A stretch of 64,000 bases of DNA from positions 1-64,000 of the forward strand of contig JAEZRV010000065.1 of NCBI GenBank assembly GCA_023444055.1. Direction: 5' to 3'. The notes under the pieces are model-generated. The model was not told the origin of the DNA. It did no database searches and saw only the letters and a program-made list of their open reading frames with translations. This document shows, piece by piece, positions 1 through 9,018 of this stretch. The position numbers were made by a program, and so were the translations under genes. How positions within the stretch are numbered: the stretch's first letter is position 1; each line of letters opens with the position of its first letter. This stretch comes from Bacillota bacterium. Lineage in GTDB: Bacteria; Bacillota; Clostridia; Acetivibrionales; DSM-1351.

Positions 1-39
1 AATTATTTCCTGAATAAAATCTTTTGGTAAAGCACTCAT
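1..39 (-). CDS. 5' end of an unidentified CDS running off the left edge
   Basis: Only the first 13 codons are visible, reading MSALPKDFIQEII leftward from ATG at 39-37. A good ribosome site (GAGAGGAG, about 8 nt upstream) supports a real start. It lies on the same strand as the GDP-fucose genes, just downstream of them, so it may be part of the same glycan operon. Thirteen residues are not enough to assign a family. Confidence 0.55.
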   Translation of the reverse strand, partial: MSALPKDFIQEII

Positions 40-116
40 AAAAAAACTCCTCTCTGGTTAATACTTAAATTCTTAACCAAAAAGGAGTATTTCCTATGTG
101 TCATACACAAAATTTA

Positions 117-1043
117 TTACAGCGTCTCCAAATAATATTGATATTCCCTTCTAATTCCTTCTTCAATACTAATCTTTGGCTTCCAGCCGGATTCTTCTAT
201 TTTAGAATTATTTAGCACTCTTCTAGGAGTACCATCGGGTTTAGTTGTATCAAATACAATATCACCGCCATAACCTATAACTTTTTTAATTGTAAATGCC
301 AGATCATGAATGCTAATTTCATTACCTGAGCCTATATTTATAAAATTATTTCCTTCATAAGTCTGCATCAAATAAAAACAGGCATCTGCAAGGTCGTCTA
401 CATATAGGAACTCCCTTAAAGGAGTACCTGTACCCCACAATTCTACTACAGGAGTATTTTCAACCTTGGCTTTATGTATCTTAATAATCATAGAAGGGAT
501 TACATGTGAATTGTATGCATCAAAGGTATCCTTAATACCATAGAGACTTGCAGGCATTGCACAAATATAATTAGTCCCATATTGCTTATTATATGATTGG
601 CACATTTTAATTCCGGATATTTTAGCAAGTGCATAAGCTTCATTTGTAGGCTCTAATGAACCTGTAAGAAGATATTCCTCCTTTATAGGCTGTGGGCAGG
701 TTTTAGGATAAATACAAGAGCTACCCAGATACAATAGCTTCTTAACTTTATTTCTATAAGAGCTTCTTATTACGTTACATCCTATTAGCATATTTTCCAT
801 AATAAAATCCGCTGGATATGAGTTGTTAGCATGTATACCACCAACTTTAGCAGCAGCTAGAAATACATACTCAGGTTTCTCTTCTTCAAAAAATTTGTCA
901 GTCGCTACTTGGTCTGTTAAATCGAGCTCATTGTGGGATTTTAATACTAAATTAGAATATCTGTTGCGCTCAAGGCATCTTACTATCGCAGAGCCTACCA
1001 TTCCATTATGGCCGGCTACATATATTTTACTTTTTATTTCCAT
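117..1043 (-). CDS. fcl: GDP-L-fucose synthase
   Basis: This enzyme is the NADPH-dependent epimerase/reductase that turns GDP-4-keto-6-deoxy-D-mannose into GDP-L-fucose in the cytoplasm. The 308-residue protein has the usual family length and fold: an N-terminal Rossmann motif GHNGMVG (11-17), and the short-chain dehydrogenase catalytic set with Ser in GSSCIYP (107-113) and Tyr137/Lys141 in YALAK. The stretch LREFLYVDDLADA is typical of the extended SDR nucleotide-sugar group. An AGAGGTG ribosome site lies 9 nt before the ATG. It lies 88 bp downstream of gmd on the same strand, the normal gmd-fcl pair. Together they supply activated L-fucose for the neighbouring glycosyltransferases. Confidence 0.93.
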   Translation of the reverse strand: MEIKSKIYVAGHNGMVGSAIVRCLERNRYSNLVLKSHNELDLTDQVATDKFFEEEKPEYVFLAAAKVGGIHANNSYPADFIMENMLIGCNVIRSSYRNKVKKLLYLGSSCIYPKTCPQPIKEEYLLTGSLEPTNEAYALAKISGIKMCQSYNKQYGTNYICAMPASLYGIKDTFDAYNSHVIPSMIIKIHKAKVENTPVVELWGTGTPLREFLYVDDLADACFYLMQTYEGNNFINIGSGNEISIHDLAFTIKKVIGYGGDIVFDTTKPDGTPRRVLNNSKIEESGWKPKISIEEGIRREYQYYLETL

Positions 1044-1131
1044 ATCTTTGTCACCTCTGAGATTTGGGCTGTTTTAAAACATTTTATTCTCCTCTGAATT
1101 TGAAAGTTGAGTTGTTCGGATTAACAAAAGT

Positions 1132-2160
1132 TTAAGTGATACCGTTAACATCACTATCTACCATCATTTTAACTAGTTGCTCAAAAGAAACCTTCTGTTT
1201 CCAATTTAAATTAGTTTTGGCTTTTGTCGGGTTTCCTAGAAGTAAATCAACTTCAGTTGGTCTGAAGAATTTTCGGCTAATATTTATCAACTCTTTTCCA
1301 TTAGCACTGTTAATACCCTTCTCATTTTCTCCTGAGCCTTCCCATGTCAGGTTTATTCCGACATTTTTGAAAGCAAGCTCGCAGAATTCCCTGACTGTAT
1401 GGGTTTCACCAGTTGCTATAACATAGTCCTCAGGTTTTTGCTGTTGAAGAATGAGCCACATAGCCTCTACATAATCACCTGCAAAGCCCCAATCTCTTTT
1501 AGCATCGATGTTTCCTAAATATAGTTTATCTTGCTTCCCGCTTAAAATATTTGCAATTCCTTTAGTGATCTTTCTTGTAACAAAGTTCTCACCTCGCCTT
1601 GGTGATTCATGATTAAAGAGAATTCCGTTACAGGCGAACAAATCGTAGGCTTCCCTGTAGTTAACTGTTATCCAGTAAGCATAAAGCTTTGCCGCGGCAT
1701 AAGGGCTTCTTGGATAGAATGGTGTTTTTTCACTCTGAGGTGTTTCTTGAACCTTACCAAATAATTCACTTGAAGAAGCCTGATAAAACTTAATGTCAGC
1801 GGCTACTTCCTTAATGCTCTCCAAAAGCCTTAATGTACCTAATGCATTTACATCAGAGGTGAATTCGGGAATATCAAAAGATACCTTTACATGACTTTGT
1901 GCACCTAAGTTGTATACTTCACTAGGTTCAATTTTATAGATTAGTTTAGTAAGATTTCCTGAATCCGATAAATCACCAAAATGTAAAAAAAGATTAGGAT
2001 TCCCAGTGCCATCAGCATCAATTAGGTGATCTATCCTGCTAGTGTTTATTGAACTGCTTCGTCTCACGACACCGTGTACTTCATATCCTTTATTTAATAA
2101 AAATTCTGTAAGATACGACCCATCTTGACCAGTAATACCTGTAATTAACGCTTTTTTCAT
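1132..2160 (-). CDS. gmd: GDP-mannose 4,6-dehydratase
   Basis: This extended short-chain dehydrogenase converts GDP-D-mannose to GDP-4-keto-6-deoxy-D-mannose, the first step to GDP-L-fucose or GDP-D-rhamnose. The NADP-binding motif GITGQDG is near residues 8-14, followed by the family markers YQASSSELFG and SPYAAAKLYAYW, which supplies the catalytic Tyr and Lys. NFVTRKITKGIA is another diagnostic stretch. I place the start at ATG 2160 rather than the in-frame TTG at 2166, because GGAGGAG then sits 8 nt upstream; this gives 342 residues, normal for the family. fcl follows directly. Confidence 0.95.
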   Translation of the reverse strand: MKKALITGITGQDGSYLTEFLLNKGYEVHGVVRRSSSINTSRIDHLIDADGTGNPNLFLHFGDLSDSGNLTKLIYKIEPSEVYNLGAQSHVKVSFDIPEFTSDVNALGTLRLLESIKEVAADIKFYQASSSELFGKVQETPQSEKTPFYPRSPYAAAKLYAYWITVNYREAYDLFACNGILFNHESPRRGENFVTRKITKGIANILSGKQDKLYLGNIDAKRDWGFAGDYVEAMWLILQQQKPEDYVIATGETHTVREFCELAFKNVGINLTWEGSGENEKGINSANGKELINISRKFFRPTEVDLLLGNPTKAKTNLNWKQKVSFEQLVKMMVDSDVNGIT

Positions 2161-2250
2161 GACCAAAACTCCTCCATAGCTAAATATTTATTATATTTCA
2201 ATAGTATTGAAATATATTTGTGGGCTTTGCCCTAACGCCACATATTCGGC

Positions 2251-2280
2251 TATTTAAAATGTGATTCTACATTTTAAATA
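2251..2280. repeat. 12-bp inverted repeat upstream of gmd
   Basis: TATTTAAAATGT (2251-2262) and ACATTTTAAATA (2269-2280) form a perfect hairpin with a 6-nt loop. It lies between the glycosyltransferase gene ending at 2446 and gmd. No U-run follows on the minus strand, so it could be a weak terminator, an RNA-processing stem or an operator; the sequence does not decide. Confidence 0.4.
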
Positions 2281-2445
2281 TAAATTAGTATAAGCAGGTT
2301 TCTGATTACATAATATGTTTCATACATTTATTATGGAACTGGAATATGACCAATTATGCTGTATTTAAATTTAATATAAGTAAAAGCCAGCTTAACTTGT
2401 ATTATTTGCTAAGTGGTTAACGGAAAAAGCATAGTTAATTGATAT

Positions 2446-3576
2446 TTAAGTCTGCTGGGATTCCTTATCAGTAGGCAGTTCATCTTCAAAAACCTTATTA
2501 TTTTCAAATAGCTTCTTATCTTCAAATAGTTTCTTATTATGTAGAACACTTGGATCTGTAGGTCTATACTTAGCTGCTTCTTCATTATGCTCATAGGATT
2601 TTTGATAGTCTCCCATACGATAATAGCAAACACACAATTGTAAGTGTGGATACCACGTATAATAGGCATTATAAATAAAACTCCACCTATCAGGATCAGG
2701 AACTTGCTGTGCGGCTTGCTCATACCAAAATGCAGCTGTTTTATAGTCTTGTTTTCTATGAAAGTTATATCCAATACGACAGCATGCTTCTGCTCTAGGC
2801 GGAGCATATTTAAATGATTCAAATAGGGATGTAAGTTCATTATTTGTGTCATTAAGAGTACGATAGCAGTCTCCTTTATAAACACATGCAAATATTTTGT
2901 CTTCCACCCAGCCTTCTTTCTTAGCAATACAATTATCGTAGCTTTTTATTGCCTCTTCATGGCGTCCATTTTCTCTTAGCTCATTACCATAGTAAAAATA
3001 GTCTCTAGCGGAAAAAACATCGCCTCGTGCAATTTTTTGTTCAAAAACGGATACTGTGCGGCCAACTGCATGACGAATTTTTTTGTGAGTAACGGATATA
3101 TCAGAATTAATAATTTTTCCCCTAACATTTATGTAGTTATGGCAATCTCCAAACCATTGGAAATTTTTCTCCCTTTTTAAAAGACGATTTCTTCTATATC
3201 TTAAAGTGACATTTCCAAATTCATCGCTGCCTGCATCATAATACATTGAAACAGAGTCTACAGATGGGTCAAGAGTTTCTTTTAGCTCTTTAAGTTTAGA
3301 CTGATCTGCTTCTAATAGAACGTCATCGGCATCTAGATACAGAATGTAATCCTTTGTTGCGTATTTAAAAGATTCATTTCTAGCAGCTGAAAAATTATTT
3401 GTCCATTCATAATAAAAAACGCGGTCTGTATATTGTTTGGCAATTTCTACTGTTTGATCAGTTGAGCCTGTATCTACAATATTAACTTCATCTACTATGT
3501 CTTTCACTGTGTCCAAACATCTTGCAAGGGTCTCTTCCTCATTTTTCACAATCATACAAAGACTTATAGTAACCAT
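2446..3576 (-). CDS. family 2 glycosyltransferase with C-terminal TPR-like repeats
   Basis: The N-terminal part (about residues 1-190) is a GT-A type glycosyltransferase 2 domain: SLCMIVKNEEE, VDTGSTDQT, and the metal/nucleotide-binding DADD motif in LYLDADDVLLEAD. The rest (about 195-345) is helical, with TPR-like pairs such as RIGYNFHRKQDYKTAAFWYEQA, as in many Clostridium and Bacillus SunS-like transferases. Its sugar donor and acceptor cannot be told from sequence. Codons ATG ATG at 3579 and 3576 follow AAAGGA; I use 3576 for better spacing (376 residues), although the longer frame begins at 3597. The C-terminus has a short LFEDK/LFENN/VFEDE repetition. Gene order suggests a role in the surface glycan made from GDP-fucose. 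Confidence 0.82.
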   Translation of the reverse strand: MVTISLCMIVKNEEETLARCLDTVKDIVDEVNIVDTGSTDQTVEIAKQYTDRVFYYEWTNNFSAARNESFKYATKDYILYLDADDVLLEADQSKLKELKETLDPSVDSVSMYYDAGSDEFGNVTLRYRRNRLLKREKNFQWFGDCHNYINVRGKIINSDISVTHKKIRHAVGRTVSVFEQKIARGDVFSARDYFYYGNELRENGRHEEAIKSYDNCIAKKEGWVEDKIFACVYKGDCYRTLNDTNNELTSLFESFKYAPPRAEACCRIGYNFHRKQDYKTAAFWYEQAAQQVPDPDRWSFIYNAYYTWYPHLQLCVCYYRMGDYQKSYEHNEEAAKYRPTDPSVLHNKKLFEDKKLFENNKVFEDELPTDKESQQT

Positions 3577-3909
3577 CATGCAATCCTTTCTATACATACT
3601 AATATAAATAGTATATTCAAAAAGCTGAAATAGGTTCCTTGATGTTAGTGGTTAAGATTAGTTACTGGACTCAGAGGGAGTTATTCCATTGTTGAATTAT
3701 TGAATTTGTTATCTAAGGTAAAATTGAAAGGGAATGCCCAATAATACTTAAAAGTAGTTTTAAACATTCCCGCGTCATTAGGAAATATATAGTTTAAATA
3801 TTTTTTAATAAATTTTTACTTCTAAGTCTAAAAAGTAGTATTCAAAGTTTTAATACCGTAAACACTTCCATTATTGAAGTATGGGAGTGTTTACGGTGGA
3901 TGAATTAAA
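3577..3909. other. Intergenic region between collagen-like gene and glycosyltransferase
   Basis: The gap of about 330 bp has no gene. It holds a minor inverted repeat GGGAATG/CATTCCC (3730-3736 and 3765-3771) and the strong hairpin listed separately at 3855-3897. The promoter of the leftward glycosyltransferase is presumably here, but no convincing -35/-10 pair was recognised. Confidence 0.5.
3855..3897 (-). terminator. Terminator-like hairpin after the collagen-like gene
   Basis: Arms at 3855-3869 and 3883-3897 pair over 15 bp with one mismatch, starting ACCGTAAACACT on one side and ending AGTGTTTACGGT on the other. The loop is 13 nt. It lies 13 bp beyond the stop codon of the leftward collagen-like gene, and the minus strand continues ATTAAAAC, so the U-run is weak. 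Confidence 0.6.
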
Positions 3910-5040
3910 TTAAGGGAAAACTATAGCGTTGATATCTCTATTATTTGCTGTTGCCGAAGTAACATTTGTTGCTGTATTTACAAAGGTGCGAACAGAATAA
4001 GTGATAGTAGTGGTTGATGGAGCTGTATCCACGTGGGTATTAGCAACTGGGAATCTTTGAGTTCCAGCTTGCGTAGCGGTTCTATTGAGGGTTCTATTAT
4101 CAATTAGGGTACTATCTCTATATAGTCTAATGTGACATTCAAATACCCAATTTGAAGTTACAACAGCTTCTAAAGATAAAGCATAATCAATTTTAACTTC
4201 ATCTCCTGCCTCAACAGGGACTGGTACAGATACTACTGTAATTTCAGTAGCTACAGGTAATATTGAAATTGAGCCAACTTCTTCAGCGAAAGCTAGGGTT
4301 GGGACATCCGCAGTCGGACCAGTTGCACCGGTAGCGCCGGTAGCACCAGTAGCGCCAGTTACACCAGCACCAGTTGCACCAGTAGCACCAGTAGCGCCGG
4401 TAGCGCCAGTAGCACCAGTAGCACCAGTAGGTCCAGTAGCACCAGTTACACCAGGACCAGTATTACCAGTCGGTCCGGTAGCACCAGTTGGTCCGGTAGC
4501 ACCAGTCGGCCCGGTCGCACCAGTTGGCCCGGTCGGCCCAGTAGCACCAGTTGGTCCGGTCGGTCCAGTCGGCGAAAGAGGCCCTTCTAAAATAGATACA
4601 TCATCTACAAGAACATCAGCACCACCAGCTAAAGCATTTTTGCTAATAGATAATATGGCAAAGTCTGTGCCAACAGGTGCAGGCAGTGTAATGCCAGATG
4701 CCTCAAACCAAATGCCTCCACTTACATCAGGAAGACTACCCTCTGGAATACTTATTACAAGACCTGTTCCAAGAAAATTGAATGCTGCATCAAAATAAGA
4801 GAGAACAATTGATACTACAGGACTTGGTGCTGCTCCTACTTTAGCCAAGAAAGCACTAACTTGTACAGGTTGGCTAAAATCCCCATAAACAGTTTGATAT
4901 ATAACTGAAGTTCCATCTTGCATCTGTGCAGAAAAAGTTCCAGTATGACTATATTGAGATGTTACGATTGCTTCAACTGCACCCCATGGTGGGAGGCTTC
5001 CGGTTTCAAAGCCACCATTAACGATAAGTTCAATAGCCAT
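3910..5040 (-). CDS. collagen-like triple-helix protein, probable spore-surface (exosporium) protein
   Basis: The 376-residue protein has three parts. Residues 1-151 form a beta-rich domain starting IVNGGFETGSLPPW and ending VLVDDVSI, resembling carbohydrate-binding-like N-terminal domains of collagen-like proteins. Residues 152-243 are about 30 Gly-X-Y triplets, almost all GPT or GAT. Residues 244-376 form a hydrophobic beta-rich C-terminal domain of the kind seen in BclA-type exosporium proteins. There is no signal peptide or LPXTG anchor, which fits mother-cell expression and assembly on the spore. The Thr-rich triplets are classic O-glycosylation sites in BclA. Glycosyltransferases flank it on both sides, and a SigK-like promoter precedes it. 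The spore role is inference; a phage-type fibre is the alternative. Confidence 0.8.
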   Translation of the reverse strand: MAIELIVNGGFETGSLPPWGAVEAIVTSQYSHTGTFSAQMQDGTSVIYQTVYGDFSQPVQVSAFLAKVGAAPSPVVSIVLSYFDAAFNFLGTGLVISIPEGSLPDVSGGIWFEASGITLPAPVGTDFAILSISKNALAGGADVLVDDVSILEGPLSPTGPTGPTGATGPTGPTGATGPTGATGPTGATGPTGNTGPGVTGATGPTGATGATGATGATGATGATGAGVTGATGATGATGATGPTADVPTLAFAEEVGSISILPVATEITVVSVPVPVEAGDEVKIDYALSLEAVVTSNWVFECHIRLYRDSTLIDNRTLNRTATQAGTQRFPVANTHVDTAPSTTTITYSVRTFVNTATNVTSATANNRDINAIVFP

Positions 5041-5093
5041 ATTTTATTCACCTCCTTAATTATTATGACTAAGGCATACTATACATGACAAAA

Positions 5094-5121
5094 TAAAGTA
5101 TGCTATATAGACAATATATGT
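5094..5121 (-). promoter_or_regulatory. candidate SigK-type promoter of the collagen-like gene
   Basis: On the minus strand CATACTTTA (5102-5094) fits the SigK -10 consensus CATANNNTA, and an AC lies 17 bp upstream at 5121-5120. The start codon is at 5040, with a good AAGGAGGTGA ribosome site. A 7-bp inverted repeat GCATACT/AGTATGC (5074-5080 and 5097-5103) overlaps the -10. The motif is short, so chance occurrence is possible, but the late mother-cell timing fits an exosporium protein. Confidence 0.4.
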
Positions 5122-5318
5122 TCTAACTTCTATTTTGCTACTTATGAGAATGCAATGGCTGGAATATGTTATATGTATCATTTTGAGAGTATTTTGCTAT
5201 AGCCAAGATAATTACATAAATTAGTAATGGTTTACCTAGTTAAGTATATTTAAGTAAGTAACATTATTAACATTGAGAATCATATATATAAATAAAAACT
5301 AACTAGGTGATAACTATA

Positions 5319-6287
5319 ATGGACGAAATAAGTATAAGTAGTGTAAGACAAAAAATAGTCTTTTTTTCTAAAGGTGATGATAACTTCATAAGGGATATTA
5401 TTGAAAAGCTATCAATTCAATATGAGACTAAGAAAGTCACAATTAAGCCATTAGCAAACATAAGCCAGATAGATAAGTGGATGGAATGGGCAGATATTTG
5501 CTGGTTTGAATGGTGCGATGATCTTTTGATATATGCAAGCAAGCTGGAAATAGCAAAAGAAAAGAAAATCATATGTAGATTGCATAGCTATGAGGCTTTT
5601 ACATACTATCCCTCTCGGGTAAATTGGGGTTGCGTAGACAGGCTTATATTTGTAGCAGAAGACATTCGGAAGTATGTCATAGAACATTACAAGGTAAATA
5701 AAGATATTACAGTTGTAATACCTAATGGTGTTGACCTGTGCAAGTGGACATTTAAACAAAGAACCCCTGGATTTAATGTGGCTTATGTAGGATATATCAA
5801 TTATAAAAAGGGGCCAATGCTTCTTTTGCACACACTTAAAGCAATTTACGATCAGGATAACCGCTATAAATTCTATATTGCAGGACAGTTTCAAGACACA
5901 AGATATTATCTATACTTTGAACAGATGGTTAAAGGATTTGGACTTGAGAATAATTATTTCTTTGAAGGCTGGCAGCAAGACCTAGATAAATGGATGGAAG
6001 ATAAGGATTATATATTGTGCACTAGTGTATTAGAATCCCAAAATATGAGTGTAATGCAAGGAATGGCAAAAGGCATAAAGCCTGTTGTTCATAATTTTGT
6101 TGGGGCAAAGGGTATCTATAATGAGAATTATTTGTGGAATACAATTGATGAGGCCGTTTTAAAGATTACTGATGGATGTTATAACTCAAATGAATACAGA
6201 GAATTTATTGAGAATAATTACTCTCTAGAAAAACAGATTGATGCTACCAATAGAATGATTAATGAATTGATAAATGGATTGAAATAA
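5319..6287 (+). CDS. GT4-like family glycosyltransferase
   Basis: The protein has the two-Rossmann (GT-B) layout of family 1/4 glycosyltransferases. It has an N-terminal acceptor half with RLHSYEAFTYYPSRVNW, then VVIPNGVDLCKWTF and AYVGYINYKKGPMLLL at the domain junction. The C-terminal donor-binding half has FEGWQQDLDKWM and LCTSVLESQNMSVMQGMAKG, with Glu in the usual E-x7-E region. I place the start at ATG 5319 (322 residues), because AGGTGA lies 8 nt upstream; an in-frame GTG at 5307 has no site. It is transcribed divergently from the collagen-like gene and probably adds one sugar of the glycan. The sugar is unknown. Confidence 0.8.
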   Translation: MDEISISSVRQKIVFFSKGDDNFIRDIIEKLSIQYETKKVTIKPLANISQIDKWMEWADICWFEWCDDLLIYASKLEIAKEKKIICRLHSYEAFTYYPSRVNWGCVDRLIFVAEDIRKYVIEHYKVNKDITVVIPNGVDLCKWTFKQRTPGFNVAYVGYINYKKGPMLLLHTLKAIYDQDNRYKFYIAGQFQDTRYYLYFEQMVKGFGLENNYFFEGWQQDLDKWMEDKDYILCTSVLESQNMSVMQGMAKGIKPVVHNFVGAKGIYNENYLWNTIDEAVLKITDGCYNSNEYREFIENNYSLEKQIDATNRMINELINGLK

Positions 6288-6365
6288 TAAATAAAATTGA
6301 TAAAGTGGATTGATAGGCAAGTAGCCAAGAAATAAATGGATAGCTTGAAAGATAATTGCATAGAC

Positions 6366-6395
6366 AGATATCCAATTTATAGTAACAAAATATCT
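6366..6395 (+). terminator. weak terminator-like hairpin
   Basis: AGATAT (6366-6371) and ATATCT (6390-6395) could pair, and the sequence continues with ATTTTTTT. The stem is short and the 18-nt loop is long. It lies about 80 bp after the glycosyltransferase stop codon. Confidence 0.35.
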
Positions 6396-6562
6396 ATTTT
6401 TTTCATAACTTATAACTAAAGTCAAATACTAGTTCAAAGCCTTCAAAAAATTCTATCAAGACGAAAGAATATCGTTTTTCAGCATATAGCAATTGACTTA
6501 AATAAACATAGTTATAATTAAAACTGGCTTTACCACAAAAAAGATGCTGGGAGGGAAATCCT

Positions 6563-7570
6563 TTGTGTAAACCACTAGTTACTATTGGAATTATTAATTA
6601 CAATTGCATAAGATTCTTAAAAAAATGCGTTGAATCATATCTTAATCAGTCTTATGAGAACATAGAAATAGTTATTGTTGACGACTGTTCTACAGATGGT
6701 TCAATCGAGGTATTAAAGGAACTAGAGCAGTGTAATAAAAGAATAAGATGCATTTACCATAATAAAAATAGTGGCGGTCCCTCACTAGCTATTCAGGAAG
6801 TTATTCAACAGGCGGGAGGAGAGTATTTTCAATGGATTGCGTCTGATGATTATGCTGATATTAATGCTGTTCAAAAATTTGTTGATTATCTAGAAAAAAC
6901 AGATAATGACTATGTTTATTGTAATTTCAACATTATTGATGAAAATAACACTGTTTGCTCGTATTGGAAATACACCCTTCCTGTACTTAACGATATGGTT
7001 CGAAGGATATTCGCAAATTCCTCAGGAGTTATTCCAATGAATGGCTTATATAGACTAGAGTTTTTTCGTAAAAATGATATTACTTGGAGTGTATACAGGA
7101 ACAATGAGTATTCAAGCGATACTATCAATTCACTTGATTTCATTAAAAATGGTATGAAATATGGATTTATAAATGAAAGCCTGATTTATTATAGGATACA
7201 TCAAAACAATTATTCCCATAACATTGAGCAAAGGATTAAAACATCCTTAACTGTTTGCGATTATATCATCAAAAATTTTAGCGAAGAAATTTATATGCCC
7301 TCTATAGCATGGAACAGCTCTGAAAATAGAGCACAGCTTAAGGATTATGAAATTGCTTTATTTCTTTATAAAAAGATTACTGAATATATAGATTTGAAAG
7401 GAATACCTCAGCATATAAAATTTGCTATCACTAAAGAAAAGATAAAGGAATGGATACAAGTCTTTATAGATGAAGGGAATCTGTATATTCAAGAGGGGTT
7501 AGCTCAAGGCTATGCTTTGAGAAATGAATTACTTGAACTGCAAAGCAAGTACAAAAATATCATATACTAA
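6563..7570 (+). CDS. family 2 glycosyltransferase
   Basis: The 335-residue protein starts with a clear GT2 domain: PLVTIGIINYNCIRFL, the nucleotide-binding VIVDDCSTDGS (about 36-46) and the DxD-type FQWIASDDYADI near residue 95. The C-terminal 130 residues are helical and carry no recognised domain. The start is TTG at 6563, with GGGAGGG about 8 nt upstream; no ATG or GTG lies in frame nearby. It is read in the same direction as the GT-B enzyme and the FkbM methyltransferase, so the three probably build and methylate one surface glycan. Donor and acceptor are unknown. Confidence 0.82.
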   Translation: MCKPLVTIGIINYNCIRFLKKCVESYLNQSYENIEIVIVDDCSTDGSIEVLKELEQCNKRIRCIYHNKNSGGPSLAIQEVIQQAGGEYFQWIASDDYADINAVQKFVDYLEKTDNDYVYCNFNIIDENNTVCSYWKYTLPVLNDMVRRIFANSSGVIPMNGLYRLEFFRKNDITWSVYRNNEYSSDTINSLDFIKNGMKYGFINESLIYYRIHQNNYSHNIEQRIKTSLTVCDYIIKNFSEEIYMPSIAWNSSENRAQLKDYEIALFLYKKITEYIDLKGIPQHIKFAITKEKIKEWIQVFIDEGNLYIQEGLAQGYALRNELLELQSKYKNIIY

Positions 7571-7581
7571 TATGAATTTAA

Positions 7582-7719
7582 AAATATGGAGTCAAATTTT
7601 ATATAGGCGCATCTTGGGCAATGAAGCAACTATTTCGGCAGCAAATCATTGATAAGTTTGAACCAATAGATTTTTTAGTGGGAAAGTTGAGTAAATATTG
7701 GTTTATATACTTTCAATGA
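7582..7719 (+). pseudogene. possible gene remnant (nucleotide-binding N-terminus)
   Basis: A short open stretch translates as VKFYIGASWAMKQLF followed by about 30 more residues, and ends at TGA 7717-7719. The pattern K-x-Y-x-GAS-x-x resembles the start of Rossmann-like domains found in front of FkbM or sugar-modifying enzymes, such as VVLYGAGGIG of the next gene. It has no ribosome site and no start before ATG 7621, so it may be a decayed fragment left by recombination. Confidence 0.3.
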
Positions 7720-7755
7720 AATAGTATTAATATGAATTAAGAAGGGATATTGAAT

Positions 7756-8841
7756 ATGGTGGAAAAGGTTTTTGGAGTAAATTTTGAAGGATTAGATGGA
7801 AAAAACAATAACTATACTGACATTATTTCTTCTTTACAAGGTAGGAATGTTGTGTTGTACGGTGCAGGTGGAATAGGGTATATTACAAGCAATATTTTAA
7901 AGGATAATGCTTGTAATGTATGTTATTTTATTGATGATGATAAAACCAAACAGGGTACATTTATAAACGAAATAAAGGTTGTAACTCTAGAAGAAATAAG
8001 TCAGAATGCAGGATTCACTATTCTCATATGTCTTCCAAACCCTATGAATGTGTATAATAGGATTTTAGGTCTAGGATATAAAAATGTTGTCTATTACCCT
8101 GTAATGATGGGAGAAAGAGGGTTTTATGATATGTCCTTGCTTCAAAAAAATTACGATAAAATAGAGACTGTTTATAATTTATTAGCTGATGATTTTTCTA
8201 AAGTAGTACTTACTAATATTCTTAAACACAGAATAACAATGGATTTTACATATTTAAATAATGTTATAAGTCAAAAACAATATTTCCCTTCAGATATATT
8301 TACCTTAGACGATAATGAATGTTTTGTGGATGGAGGGGCATATAACGGAGAAACAATAATTGATTTTATTGATGAAACTAATAATAGCTATAAGTATATA
8401 TATGGATTTGAACCTGATATTCAGAATTATAATAAAATTAAAGAGAACTTAAATTACATAGACTGTAATCGTATTGGGCTATTTAATTATGGGCTTTACT
8501 CAATATCTGGGGAAGTAGGATTCAACAGCCATGGCAATAGTGCTTCATTTATTTCTGAGACTGGAAAAGATAAGGTTTCACTGGTCAAACTTGATGAAGT
8601 TATTGGTGAATATAAACCAACATATATAAAACTGGATATTGAGGGTGCAGAAGAAGAAGCTTTATATGGAATGAAAGACACAATAACAAAATATCATCCT
8701 AAATTAGCGATATCAATTTACCACAAAGCTGCTGATTTATGGGAGTTACCTTTGCTTATCCTAAATCTATCTGCTTCATATAAAATTTATATTAGACACT
8801 ATTCAAATGGTCTGCATGAAACAGTTTGTTACGCCATATAG
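7756..8841 (+). CDS. FkbM-family methyltransferase with N-terminal Rossmann-like domain
   Basis: The C-terminal half (about residues 170-360) is a SAM-dependent methyltransferase of the FkbM family: FVDGGAYNGETIIDFID is the SAM-binding loop, YGFEPDI supplies the acidic ribose ligand, and YIKLDIEGAEEEAL is the diagnostic family motif. FkbM enzymes O-methylate sugars or polyketides. The N-terminal 110 residues (NVVLYGAGGIGYITSNIL, FIDDDKTKQGT) form a second nucleotide-binding-like domain often fused to such enzymes. I choose ATG 7756 (361 residues), because GAAGGGA then has normal spacing; the in-frame TTG at 7750 is too close. Next to glycosyltransferases, it probably methylates a sugar of the surface glycan. 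Confidence 0.85.
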   Translation: MVEKVFGVNFEGLDGKNNNYTDIISSLQGRNVVLYGAGGIGYITSNILKDNACNVCYFIDDDKTKQGTFINEIKVVTLEEISQNAGFTILICLPNPMNVYNRILGLGYKNVVYYPVMMGERGFYDMSLLQKNYDKIETVYNLLADDFSKVVLTNILKHRITMDFTYLNNVISQKQYFPSDIFTLDDNECFVDGGAYNGETIIDFIDETNNSYKYIYGFEPDIQNYNKIKENLNYIDCNRIGLFNYGLYSISGEVGFNSHGNSASFISETGKDKVSLVKLDEVIGEYKPTYIKLDIEGAEEEALYGMKDTITKYHPKLAISIYHKAADLWELPLLILNLSASYKIYIRHYSNGLHETVCYAI

Positions 8842-9018
8842 ATTAATATCTAACTTCCCTATTTAATAATTTTAGGAGTTCAAAATCATCAATAAAGAAA
8901 TAGCTAGTTAAAGTAAATAGGTTTTTAAACATTTTAGATATTTGTTATATAAAAATTTAGTGCAAAGAGGCTTCTCATCACTATTTGAGCGCTGATTCAA
9001 AGCGAGATAGGAGATTGT

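Noticed and set aside
2409..2927. 172-codon open frame on the minus strand
   Set aside because: It overlaps the glycosyltransferase gene in another frame on the same strand, has low-complexity composition and no ribosome site; the glycosyltransferase has clear motifs.
3855..3897. LacI-type operator because of CGTAAAC / GTTTACG
   Set aside because: The two halves are the outer ends of a terminator-like hairpin separated by about 29 bp, not a compact palindrome like the one at 33815.
4310..4570. Tandem DNA repeats that could be read as a CRISPR or satellite array
   Set aside because: They encode Gly-X-Y collagen triplets in an intact open frame; unit length is 9 bp-like and there are no spacers.
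5451..5894. 147-codon open frame on the minus strand
   Set aside because: It is antisense to the GT-B glycosyltransferase and shows no domain; its composition mirrors the coding strand.
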